Shown here one piece after another: positions 15,054 to 22,904 of a DNA stretch of 28,471 nt (within the stretch, counting starts at the first letter, position 1; each line of letters opens with the position of its first letter). The translations under genes were made by a program, and so were the position numbers. The stretch comes from DAIDKA01 sp035943195 (GTDB lineage Bacteria; Pseudomonadota; Gammaproteobacteria; Steroidobacterales; Steroidobacteraceae), in contig DASZCK010000246.1 of assembly GCA_035943195.1 (NCBI GenBank), positions 1 to 28,471 on the forward strand. The letters run 5' to 3'. Below the pieces are notes generated by a model that did not search any database, was not told the DNA's origin, and was given only the letters and a program-made list of their open reading frames with translations.

Positions 15054-15907
15054 TCGAAAACGCTCTGGAAAGACTGCGCCGCAACGGCGCAATGCCGGAA
15101 ACCATCGGCGCGCGGGAAAACGTCGTCGCTTTGGATTCGTGGTCGGCGTCCGGTCCGGAGATTGTTGCCAACCGCCGGATTACGCTGGATCGCTTCCAAT
15201 TGCGTGCCGCCGGCTATCTGCCCGAAATTGGCCAGGAGCCGCGATTCGCGGACTACTACCGTGAAATCAAGCGACCGGTCATTCAGCGGGCACTCGCCGT
15301 CGGTGCCTCGGCAAATCAGCGTTTGATTCTCGTGACCAGTCCCTTGCCGGCGGAGGGTAAGACTTTCACGTCGTTGAATCTTGCTCTGAGCATCGCGCGG
15401 GAGCGGGATGTCTCGGTACTGCTGATCGACGCCGATTTTCCCAAGGCGCACATCGGTCGTGCATTGGGCGTGCACGATGAGCCGGGATTGCTGGATGCGG
15501 TCGCTGACCCCTCAGTCAATGTCGAATCCCTTATCTTGAGCACCGATGTGAAGGGTCTGGAGATTCTGCCCGGGGGCGGCACCTCGGCGCATGCTGCCGA
15601 ACTCGTGGCGAGCGCGCGCATGGGTGAGCTCACCGCCAGGCTCGTGGGGCACAACCCGCGCCGGCTGGTTCTGTTTGACTCGGCGCCGTTGCTGGTGTCC
15701 AGCGAAGCGCGCGCGTTGATCCAGCTACCGGGCCAAATCATTCTCGTCGCGCGATCTGGTCTGACGCCGCGACGTGCGCTGCAGGACGCAATCTCGCAGA
15801 TTGACCGCAAAAAACTGCAGGGGCTGGTGTTGAACAATGTATACGCGAAAACGCACGGCTATTACTACGGCTATCCAAAACGCGAAGCGAATGATGAAGG
15901 CCGCTAA
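15044..15907 (+). CDS. XrtA-associated tyrosine autokinase (BY-kinase, CapB/Wzc-C-like)
   Basis: A cytoplasmic bacterial tyrosine kinase that cycles with the chain-length protein. The N-terminus (MGIIENALERLRR) is that of the XrtA-linked group. The nucleotide site is SPLPAEGKTFTSLN at 99-112 (Walker A, Lys106), then VLLIDADF at 125-132 (Walker A') and RLVLFDSAPLL at 207-217 (Walker B). A C-terminal tyrosine cluster (YYYGY, 273-277) provides autophosphorylation sites. There are 287 residues. It overlaps the chain-length gene by 10 bases and the beta-barrel gene by up to 17, so the three are translationally linked. BY-kinase activity is known for the family; here it is inferred. Confidence 0.93.
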   Translation: MGIIENALERLRRNGAMPETIGARENVVALDSWSASGPEIVANRRITLDRFQLRAAGYLPEIGQEPRFADYYREIKRPVIQRALAVGASANQRLILVTSPLPAEGKTFTSLNLALSIARERDVSVLLIDADFPKAHIGRALGVHDEPGLLDAVADPSVNVESLILSTDVKGLEILPGGGTSAHAAELVASARMGELTARLVGHNPRRLVLFDSAPLLVSSEARALIQLPGQIILVARSGLTPRRALQDAISQIDRKKLQGLVLNNVYAKTHGYYYGYPKREANDEGR

Positions 15908-17315
15908 TCGCCTTGTCGCTGCGCTGGCCCTCGGCCTTGGCATCGCCCTGCCGGTACATGCTCAGTCTGTCACCAGCGGTGTCACGACCGGAGCCGTGAT
16001 ACCGGAAGTTGAGATCGTGCCGCCGTCGCCGAGTTCCGCCCGCAGTCAAACGTTTACGCTCGGCCTCACTGCTGGCATGGGTGAGACGGACAATGTGGCC
16101 CAGACGCCAAGTGACAGGCGCTCTCAGACCTTGGCGCTTGCCGGCATTGATTTTGGCTGGATCCGTACCGGATCGGCGTTCGACGCCAACGTCGTCGGCA
16201 ATTTCGACTATCTCGACTATCTGCAGGGCGCGTACGGCTCAGAGTTGCTGGGGCGGTTTGATGGGCTCACCAATCTGTCACTGTTCGATGATCACCTGAA
16301 GTGGTATCTGCAGGACGACTTCGGCGAGGGTGAGTTGAACGCCTTCGCGCCGGCCACACCCACGAACCTCGAGCACGTGAACTTCTTCATGACGGGGCCG
16401 GAAGTCACCGTGCATCCCCTGTCCGACACCGAGTTTCAGTTCGGCGCGCGCTATGCCGTTGCCACCTACGAGACGAGCCCCCTGAATGGGACCCGAGCGA
16501 CAGAGAATGTGCTGCTGCAACAGTCATTGTCCGAAGGTTCGAATGTGGCGCTGGGCGCCGAAATGGAAGAGTTGCGCTTTGACAATACGGTTGTAAATTC
16601 CAACTATGACCGCAGCCGGTTCTACCTTCGCTACAGCATCTCGGGCGCCCGCACCCAGATTACGACCGCCCTCGGCGAAAATCAGACTGATGACGGCGGC
16701 GGCTGGGTGGCCGCTCCCATGGTGCAGTTCGACTTGACGCATCATTTCACGCCGCAGACCCAATTCATCTTGAATGCGGGCCACGAATTTACGGATGCGG
16801 CGGACACCTTCAGCGATTTGCGCACGGGTGCTGCCGGCGGCATCGTAGTCGCGCCCGTCGCCCTGACCAGCGAGGACTACCAACGCACCTACGCAGGTGC
16901 GGGCCTGCAGGTTAACGGTCTGCGGACCACCATCGGCGCGACGGCATACTGGGAACGGGACACCTATGCGATTGATGATGTGTTCAACGTGACTCGTGGT
17001 ACCCTGGAATTACGAGCGACTCGACAGGTGACCCGTACCGTGAGCGGCGAATTGTTTGGTGCGTTGACGCAGTCCCGCTATTTTGAACAGGGCGGTGAGA
17101 TCAATACCCGCACGATCGGTGCCGATGTCACCTGGCGGGCCAGCAGAACCCTCGAGGTCGAGGGGCGGTACTCGCACAACTTCCAAAGCACCTCCGGCGC
17201 GGGGGGCTACGGGTATACGGCTAACACCATATTCCTGACGCTTACGTACCGGCCGTTGCGGCCGGCCCAGGAAGAGTCTGAGCTGCAACAACAACAGCAG
17301 CAACAGCAGCAGTAG
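15891..17315 (+). CDS. PEP-CTERM system-associated outer-membrane beta-barrel, with polyglutamine tail
   Basis: The protein has a signal peptide (hydrophobic core ALALGLGIALPVHA) and then repeating amphipathic strands rich in aromatic and acidic residues, ending FLTLTYRP. This matches the outer-membrane protein commonly encoded next to the kinase in exosortase loci (TIGR03016-like); it is thought to form the channel for EPS release. About 475 residues follow from ATG 15891, whose start overlaps the kinase gene; ATG 15894 is equivalent. After the last strand the chain continues with PAQEESELQQQQQQQQQ, nine glutamines just before the stop, which is unusual because barrels normally end at the last strand. 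Confidence 0.85.
   Translation: MMKAANRLVAALALGLGIALPVHAQSVTSGVTTGAVIPEVEIVPPSPSSARSQTFTLGLTAGMGETDNVAQTPSDRRSQTLALAGIDFGWIRTGSAFDANVVGNFDYLDYLQGAYGSELLGRFDGLTNLSLFDDHLKWYLQDDFGEGELNAFAPATPTNLEHVNFFMTGPEVTVHPLSDTEFQFGARYAVATYETSPLNGTRATENVLLQQSLSEGSNVALGAEMEELRFDNTVVNSNYDRSRFYLRYSISGARTQITTALGENQTDDGGGWVAAPMVQFDLTHHFTPQTQFILNAGHEFTDAADTFSDLRTGAAGGIVVAPVALTSEDYQRTYAGAGLQVNGLRTTIGATAYWERDTYAIDDVFNVTRGTLELRATRQVTRTVSGELFGALTQSRYFEQGGEINTRTIGADVTWRASRTLEVEGRYSHNFQSTSGAGGYGYTANTIFLTLTYRPLRPAQEESELQQQQQQQQQ
17286..17312 (+). repeat. CAR trinucleotide run encoding nine glutamines
   Basis: Nine CAA/CAG codons in a row directly precede the TAG stop of the beta-barrel gene. The codons are mixed (CAA and CAG), so the run is not a pure microsatellite, but slippage could change its length. 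Confidence 0.85.
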
Positions 17316-17327
17316 CAGAGGTCCGGG

Positions 17328-18428
17328 ATGCGTAAGCTGCTGGTGACCGGCGGGGCTGGGTTCATTGGGTCGAATTTCGTTCATCATTGGGCCCAGCAGT
17401 ACCCCGATGACCGGCTGCTGGTGCTGGATGCTCTGACCTACGCCGGAAATATGGCGAACCTCGAGCCCGTCCGCTCACGACCAACTTATCGGTTCGTCCA
17501 TGGCGACATCTGCGACAGCGAGCGGGTGGAGGAACTGCTACGCGAAGAGCGCATTGATACGATCGTGCACTTCGCGGCCGAGTCGCATGTTGACCGGTCG
17601 ATTCACGGACCGGACGCCTTTATCGACGCCAATGTCGTCGGCACTCACTGTCTGCTGAAGGCTGCACGGCAGGTCTGGCTGCAGGATGGATCGGCCCTGC
17701 CGCATCGGTTCCATCACGTCTCGACTGACGAGGTCTATGGCTCGCTGGGCCCAACGGATCCTGCCTTCAACGAGCGAACCGCCTACGCGCCGAATTCACC
17801 CTACTCGGCAACCAAGGCCGCCTCGGATCATTTGGTCCGGGCCTACCATCACACCTTCGGGCTTCAGGTCAGCACCAGTAACTGTTCGAACAACTATGGG
17901 CCGTACCATTTTCCCGAAAAACTCATTCCACTGATGATCGTGAACCTGTTGCACGGTCGCCCGCTGCCCGTCTATGGAGACGGACGCAATATACGCGACT
18001 GGTTGCATGTCACGGATCACTGTCGGGGTATTGAACTGGTTGTGCGCAGCGGCAAGGCCGGTGAGGTCTACAACATCGGCGGCAACTCGGAGTGCGAGAA
18101 CATCGAGCTGGTACGACTGCTGTGCGCCGTTGCAGATGAGGCCTTCGCCGCGGACGAAGGGCTGCGTGCCAGCTATCCGCTGTGCCCGGCCGCGAATGGC
18201 TCCAGTACTGCGACGTTGATCAAATTTGTGACGGATCGGGCAGGGCACGACCGTCGATATGCGATCGACGCGACTAAGATTCAGCAGGAGCTGGGCTATC
18301 GCCCGTTGATTTCACTGCAGGCCGGCATCCGCAGTACCTTCGCGTGGTATGTGGCAAATTCCGCCTGGTGGCGCGGCGTGATGGATGGCAGCTACCGTAG
18401 CTGGATGGCGCTCAACTACGATCGCTGA
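17328..18428 (+). CDS. rfbB: dTDP-glucose 4,6-dehydratase
   Basis: This enzyme turns dTDP-glucose into dTDP-4-keto-6-deoxyglucose, the branch point to rhamnose and other deoxysugars. The N-terminal Rossmann site is GGAGFIG at 8-14. Catalytic features are Thr-Asp-Glu in STDEVYGSL (Asp134, Glu135) and Tyr159xxxLys163 in YSATK. The typical NYGPYHFPEKLIPLMI and GDGRNIRDWLHVTDH stretches follow. At 366 residues it is about 15 longer than usual, with an insertion near residues 265-290 before the FVTDRAGHDRRYAID end. AGAGG lies six bases before the ATG, 13 bases after the beta-barrel stop. The other rhamnose genes (rfbA, rfbC, rfbD) are not in this window. Confidence 0.95.
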   Translation: MRKLLVTGGAGFIGSNFVHHWAQQYPDDRLLVLDALTYAGNMANLEPVRSRPTYRFVHGDICDSERVEELLREERIDTIVHFAAESHVDRSIHGPDAFIDANVVGTHCLLKAARQVWLQDGSALPHRFHHVSTDEVYGSLGPTDPAFNERTAYAPNSPYSATKAASDHLVRAYHHTFGLQVSTSNCSNNYGPYHFPEKLIPLMIVNLLHGRPLPVYGDGRNIRDWLHVTDHCRGIELVVRSGKAGEVYNIGGNSECENIELVRLLCAVADEAFAADEGLRASYPLCPAANGSSTATLIKFVTDRAGHDRRYAIDATKIQQELGYRPLISLQAGIRSTFAWYVANSAWWRGVMDGSYRSWMALNYDR

Positions 18429-18462
18429 GGATGAGGTGCTGAGGCCTGCGGCCAATCCGCCA

Positions 18463-19788
18463 CTAAAGACGCAGTGATTCCCCGGCGAGGGGCTGATCGG
18501 TGCTTCGGTCCGCCAGATTCATCGGGGCGGCTCGGAAGTCTGCCGCTGGTGCCTGCAGGGGCGGCCTGAACCAATGGTACAGGCGCGCCGGCCACAGCCG
18601 GTCCGGCCAGGGCTCGCCCAGCAATGCCTTGATCAACGCCTCTTCACCCCACGGAATGTCATGAAATGCGGAGGACCATTCCGGGCCAGCCGGCTTCCAA
18701 CGCCAGGCCTGTGGAAAGAAGGCAACGACAGCTTCCCGAACCGTTAAAGCTGCAGGCACTGTTGGCTGAGCAGAAATCCGTTCACACAGCGCCGAGGCGA
18801 GACTCTTCTGATCAGCAAACTGCAGATGGCCGAGTTGTGTGCAACGCGGATTCATTTCTATCAGGTACGCGAAATCGGTATCGCGCTCAATCATGAAGTC
18901 CAGACCAAAGAATCCGGACAGCTTCAGGTGCGCGGCGAGTGCCCTGGCCGCGGCTTCGAATTCCGGCCGCGCGATGCGTCGCACGATGTTGGCCGCACCC
19001 GTTGCGCCTTGGCACGACAGCGCTTCGACGCTGACCTGTGCCAGTATCTGGCCCTGCCAACAGGCAACCATGATGTTGGCGGGCGCGCCGACGATGTACT
19101 GCTGCATGGTGATCCGTGCGCGCGCCCTGCGGCGCCAGGTCCAAACCGCGTAAGGATCGCGGTTGATCAGCATACGTTTGACGGCGACCAGCGCAGAGGT
19201 CGCCGATTGCGCATGGCTGAACGCCGCGGCAGCCTCCTCCTTGGAATGGACGACGCTGACACCTTCACCACCATAGGTGCCATCGAGCTTTACGACCGCC
19301 GTGGGAGACAGGTCTGTCAGACAGCGAGCGGCCTGCGCAGCGGATTCCACGCCAAGGCTGCGCGGGACGCGAATACCCAGTTCCGCCGCCACGCGCTGCA
19401 GCCGGTCACGGCTTTGCAGGACGCCAAAGGCAGCGGGCGGTCCCAGTGAGCGTTCGATCAAGTCACGCAGGTCCGGGTGCGCAGCGTGGATGTCGTGCAG
19501 CAGAAACACTGTGCCGTCGTCGCAGGGCACGATGAGGTCAGGCCGAACTTTGCGAAGGGCGGCGATCAGCGCGTCGCGCGGGGCGAAGCTGTTGAGCGTC
19601 AATACTTCACTAACACACTTTACATAACAAAGCGGGCTGTTCGGCGGACACGCAGCGACGACTCTCCAGCCGTTGTGTCCGATCGCAATCGCCATTCTTG
19701 CCGCCAAGGCCCACCAGTTGCCGGTCGCGATCAGCGCCGTGGGGGGGGCGGGCAAACCGCCGGTGTGTTCAGATGCGACTAGATCCAT
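18463..19788 (-). CDS. ATP-grasp domain protein, probable carboxylate-amine or acid ligase
   Basis: The sequence has an N-terminal pre-ATP-grasp domain (LIATGNWWALAARMAIAIGHNGW), with LIVPCDDGTVFLL, and then an ATP-grasp fold: ELGIRVPRSLGVES, the nucleotide-binding VVKLDGTYGGEGV, and the metal-binding end YLIEMNPRCTQLGH. Such enzymes couple ATP to join a carboxylate to an amine or similar group; the partner is not readable. In this setting it may attach an amino acid or other acid to a sugar, which is an inference from position only. I take ATG 19788; a TTG at 19818 adds ten residues. It reads from the same strand as the next GT2 gene, 68 bases away, and converges on rfbB. Confidence 0.85.
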   Translation of the reverse strand: MDLVASEHTGGLPAPPTALIATGNWWALAARMAIAIGHNGWRVVAACPPNSPLCYVKCVSEVLTLNSFAPRDALIAALRKVRPDLIVPCDDGTVFLLHDIHAAHPDLRDLIERSLGPPAAFGVLQSRDRLQRVAAELGIRVPRSLGVESAAQAARCLTDLSPTAVVKLDGTYGGEGVSVVHSKEEAAAAFSHAQSATSALVAVKRMLINRDPYAVWTWRRRARARITMQQYIVGAPANIMVACWQGQILAQVSVEALSCQGATGAANIVRRIARPEFEAAARALAAHLKLSGFFGLDFMIERDTDFAYLIEMNPRCTQLGHLQFADQKSLASALCERISAQPTVPAALTVREAVVAFFPQAWRWKPAGPEWSSAFHDIPWGEEALIKALLGEPWPDRLWPARLYHWFRPPLQAPAADFRAAPMNLADRSTDQPLAGESLRL

Positions 19789-19856
19789 GGGTGGTTTCGA
19801 TTCCGCACAGGACTTCAATAGTAGTCAATTGCGACACATTTATGATCAGCAGTTCA

Positions 19857-21041
19857 TCACGGATCGCGTTTTGAGCGCACCCAGTCGAGCTGCCGCGACC
19901 ACAGAAAGCCGATGTAGACCGGCACCTTGCGCAGCGCATAAACGGGTGCGGATGCCAGCGCATACAGTGAAATGATGTGTTGGCCGTAGCGTATCCAGGA
20001 TGCGAGGACGGCAAATCCGACCAGGGCCAGGGTGGCTGCCGCCAGGGCGAACGGCACAGCTCGAGCGCTGAGGACGGCGAAGGCGCCATCGACCATAACG
20101 CTGGCCGTGCAGAGCATTACGAGCAGGGCCAGCGGCGGGACCATCAGGTCCAGTGCCAGCGCGACCATGCGAACATCGGCTTTCAGCAATCCGGTCAGCA
20201 GCAGCCGCGGAGCGGCGGTCATGATCAATCCCAGGTGCCCGTGCTCCCAACGGGTCCGTTGGCTGCGCTGCCCATCATCCGACTGCGGAAAGTAGCTGGT
20301 CACGAGAACGTCGGGACAGAATTGGGGGGCCTCACCGCGGCGCGCCAGATCCAAACCAAGCTGCATATCCTCGACAATGTGCCCGGTCGCGAGCTGCGCC
20401 GAACGGATACAGCCCCAGGAAAACGCCATGCCGGTGCCCATCAGATGGCAGGGCAGACCCAGTGCCAGCAGGCCGGTGGGTCGGACCAGATTTTTTACCA
20501 GCCACGCGAACTGCGCGATACGGGTCTTGGTGCCGGCCTGCTCCGCTGACAGCATCAGGTACAAACCCTGGACAGGGCGACCGTGCAGCCGGCACTCACG
20601 CGCCAACCTGTCGATGGTGCCTGCGGAAAAACAGCAATCGGCATCGGCGATGATCACGACCTCGGGGGGATCGTGCTCGAGGTGCCGGACACCAAAATCC
20701 AAGGCGAAGCCCTTGCCTCGTCTGGAGCGATCCTGTCGCTCGATGACCTCGGCGCCCGCCGCGGCCGCTACCGCCGCGGTGTCGTCCGTGCAATTGTCCG
20801 CGATGACGACCAGTCGGTCGGTTGGCAGCAGCTGGGGCAGCAGGCTACGCAGCGACGGCGTGATTCCGCTCGCCTCATCATGCGCCGGCATCAGGATCGC
20901 AACCTTGGGGCGCTGGCCCGATGGTGCCGAGATGCGCCGCCGGTAAACGAGCGCGCAGATGACCTCCGCAAACAGTATGAGCGCGGGAATCGCGAGTGCT
21001 GCGCCAATCAGCGTGAGCAGGATTTCGAGCGGCAGCATCAT
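19857..21041 (-). CDS. Membrane-bound GT2 glycosyltransferase (cellulose/hyaluronan synthase-like)
   Basis: Hydrophobic helix at residues 5-32, then the GT2 core: ILMPAHDEASGI at 49-60, ADNCTDDT near 81-88, the DAD motif at 133-135, ED at 224-225, and QRTRW at 261-265, the Q(R/Q)xRW acceptor-binding signature. Further hydrophobic segments near 280-375 anchor it in the membrane. With this set the protein resembles processive synthases or membrane transferases that add a sugar at the cytoplasmic face. The gene starts with ATGATG directly after the TAG stop of the acetyltransferase gene, with no spacing, so it is probably translated by coupling. Confidence 0.92.
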   Translation of the reverse strand: MMLPLEILLTLIGAALAIPALILFAEVICALVYRRRISAPSGQRPKVAILMPAHDEASGITPSLRSLLPQLLPTDRLVVIADNCTDDTAAVAAAAGAEVIERQDRSRRGKGFALDFGVRHLEHDPPEVVIIADADCCFSAGTIDRLARECRLHGRPVQGLYLMLSAEQAGTKTRIAQFAWLVKNLVRPTGLLALGLPCHLMGTGMAFSWGCIRSAQLATGHIVEDMQLGLDLARRGEAPQFCPDVLVTSYFPQSDDGQRSQRTRWEHGHLGLIMTAAPRLLLTGLLKADVRMVALALDLMVPPLALLVMLCTASVMVDGAFAVLSARAVPFALAAATLALVGFAVLASWIRYGQHIISLYALASAPVYALRKVPVYIGFLWSRQLDWVRSKRDP

Positions 21042-21551
21042 CTAAATGCAGGCCTTTTTTCGCTTAATTACCGCGGGAACTCCCACGGCGATGGAATTAT
21101 CCGGCACGTCGCAGATCACCACGGCATTTGCGCCGACCACCACGTCATTGCCGACGGTGATCGGGCCCAATAATTTTGCGCCGGCACCAATGTCGACGTT
21201 ATTGCCGATCCTTGGAGCGGCCGGTTCATCGACATGGCGCAGACCCACCACCACGCCATTGCGAATCCGGCAATTGTCGCCGAATCTGGCGTAGCCGCTG
21301 ATGATGATGCCGCCGAAATGGTCGATGACGAAATTGCTGCCGACTTCGACCTCACACGGCAACTCAATGCCGGTGACGATCTGGATCCACTTGTACAGGA
21401 TCCGATAGACAAAGGAGAACAGCTTTCGAACCGGTGCCGGCCTGATTCCATAGCGCCAACGGCCAAATCGATACACCGTCAGGGCCCAGAAACCCTGGGC
21501 TCCCCACTTGCCACCATGTGCCTTCAGATCAGCGCGTATGTTGCGGAACAT
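21042..21551 (-). CDS. Left-handed beta-helix acetyltransferase (serine acetyltransferase-like)
   Basis: A short alpha-helical N-terminal part (DLKAHGGKWGAQGFWALTVYRFGRW) precedes a hexapeptide-repeat domain beginning near residue 60, with repeated VGSNFVI, IRNGVVVG, IGNNVDIGAGAKLLGPITVG and VVVGANAVV steps. This is the serine O-acetyltransferase type fold that uses acetyl-CoA. In EPS loci such proteins usually acetylate sugar hydroxyls rather than serine; here that is inferred from context. It has 169 residues. Its stop is directly followed by the ATG pair of the membrane GT2 gene. Confidence 0.9.
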   Translation of the reverse strand: MFRNIRADLKAHGGKWGAQGFWALTVYRFGRWRYGIRPAPVRKLFSFVYRILYKWIQIVTGIELPCEVEVGSNFVIDHFGGIIISGYARFGDNCRIRNGVVVGLRHVDEPAAPRIGNNVDIGAGAKLLGPITVGNDVVVGANAVVICDVPDNSIAVGVPAVIKRKKACI

Positions 21552-21591
21552 GATTGTGGAGGTCGCGCACAGCGGCTTCCCACCGACACTG

Positions 21592-22629
21592 CTACTTGTA
21601 CTCGATCAATCGCGACTGCACCCGCAGGAAGCGGTCGCGGAGAAATTGGATCTGCCCCAGCATCTCCGGGAATTTCCCCAGGACGAGGAACGCAGCGCGG
21701 TGCCAGTTTTCGCCGGTGGTGTGCCGGCCATTGACGGCGAGCCGAATCATCTGCAGCGGGTACAGCCCAAACAAGGCAAGCATTTTCCAGCTCACTGCAA
21801 TGCTCAAGCACAAGATCGCGACAGGGATCAGAAGGCCCCAGGCCCAGGTGCGACGGTACTCCGATACCCAGTGGCGCTGCGGCGAGGCACCGTGGATGTA
21901 CGCACCCTGCGCGTAGCCAAAGCCGCCGCGCATTGAGCGTTTCCACCATTGCCCGAATCGATCCATCGCCGCGTCATGGATGGTCATGTTGGTGTTGATC
22001 CGCCAGATCCGCCAACCCTGCTGCCGCAGCCGCACACACATTTCCGGCTCTTCCCCGCAGATCATGTCCGGACGATAGCCATCGACCTGCTTGATGGCGG
22101 GGACGCGCGCCACAATGTCGCCGCCGCAGGACTTGGCCTCCCCGAGTGGAATGTCCTGCCATTCGAGGTCGCAGATGCGGTTGTACACAGAGGCATCCGG
22201 ATAACGTTCGCGGCGATAGCCGAAAACGACGGCAACATCCGAATTCTGGCCGAGGAATTCCACAGCCAGGTCGACCCACCCCGATACGACCTCACAATCA
22301 CCGTCGACGAAGAATACGTAGTCGAGGGCCGGGTGGATCTGCAGCAGCTTCCAGAATCCGACATTGCGGGCCCTCGCGGCCGTGAACGGTTCCGACATGT
22401 CAAGGTTGACGACCGCGACGCCGTACTCGCGTGCCAACGACACAGATTCGTCAGTTGAGCCGGAATCCACGTACACCGATCGGGGCTGATGCGTGCCGAG
22501 AGACTGCAGGCAGCGGCGCAGGCGCTCGCCTTCATTGCGCCCGATGATGACGACGCCGGTCCGGGATTCGGCCGGAACCGGTTGGGCCGGCGCGTCGGGA
22601 TTTGGAATGGCGTTGCTGATGTTGTTCAC
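21592..22629 (-). CDS. GT2 glycosyltransferase
   Basis: The GT-A fold is clear: VVIIGRNEGERLRRCLQSL, VDSGSTDES, the metal-binding FVDGDCEV, and GEEPEMCVRLRQQG. Two hydrophobic segments sit near the C-terminus (GLLIPVAILCLSIAVSWKMLALFGL). Residue numbering depends on the start. A frame extends upstream to 22755 but would add 42 residues rich in Ser, Gly, Asp and Cys coded by a tandem-repeat stretch, so I prefer GTG 22629 (NNISNAIPN). It runs on the minus strand, 40 bases before the acetyltransferase start, and diverges from the oxygenase gene. Sugar donor and acceptor are not readable. Confidence 0.9.
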   Translation of the reverse strand: MNNISNAIPNPDAPAQPVPAESRTGVVIIGRNEGERLRRCLQSLGTHQPRSVYVDSGSTDESVSLAREYGVAVVNLDMSEPFTAARARNVGFWKLLQIHPALDYVFFVDGDCEVVSGWVDLAVEFLGQNSDVAVVFGYRRERYPDASVYNRICDLEWQDIPLGEAKSCGGDIVARVPAIKQVDGYRPDMICGEEPEMCVRLRQQGWRIWRINTNMTIHDAAMDRFGQWWKRSMRGGFGYAQGAYIHGASPQRHWVSEYRRTWAWGLLIPVAILCLSIAVSWKMLALFGLYPLQMIRLAVNGRHTTGENWHRAAFLVLGKFPEMLGQIQFLRDRFLRVQSRLIEYK

Positions 22630-22658
22630 GGGTTCGCAGGAAAAGTAACCAGATAGCG

Positions 22659-22740
22659 CGGACGACCCGGACGACCCGTGACCGACAGCTCCACTCTCAC
22701 AGTCATCACGACAGCTACCCTCATCACAGCTACCATCATC
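22659..22740. repeat. Short tandem repeats in a divergent intergenic region
   Basis: The 9-base unit CGGACGACC occurs twice in tandem at 22659-22676. ACAGCTACCCTCATC (22711-22725) and ACAGCTACCATCATC (22726-22740) are a 15-base tandem pair with one mismatch, and a degenerate earlier copy starts at 22685. They may be repeat-driven sequence or regulator sites between two divergent genes. Confidence 0.5.
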
Positions 22741-22847
22741 GGCTACGGTTCGCAATCAGCCAGTGCCGCGACTGGCGCATTACCGCAGATTCGTGTTGCA
22801 ACTGCTTCACTCAAGCTCATGATAACTGGCAGAAGCACCCGAAACCA

Positions 22848-22879
22848 TAGAATGAACTCTGATATTCTCAGGCATATCA
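22848..22879 (+). promoter_or_regulatory. Possible -10 element and inverted repeat before the oxygenase gene
   Basis: TAGAAT at 22848-22853 resembles a -10 box, but I see no good -35 at the right distance. A 6-base inverted repeat, TGATAT (22860-22865) and ATATCA (22874-22879), lies just downstream, 26 bases before the ATG at 22905. Confidence 0.25.
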
Positions 22880-22904
22880 AGTATTTTCCGGGGCCAGACG
22901 CTCT

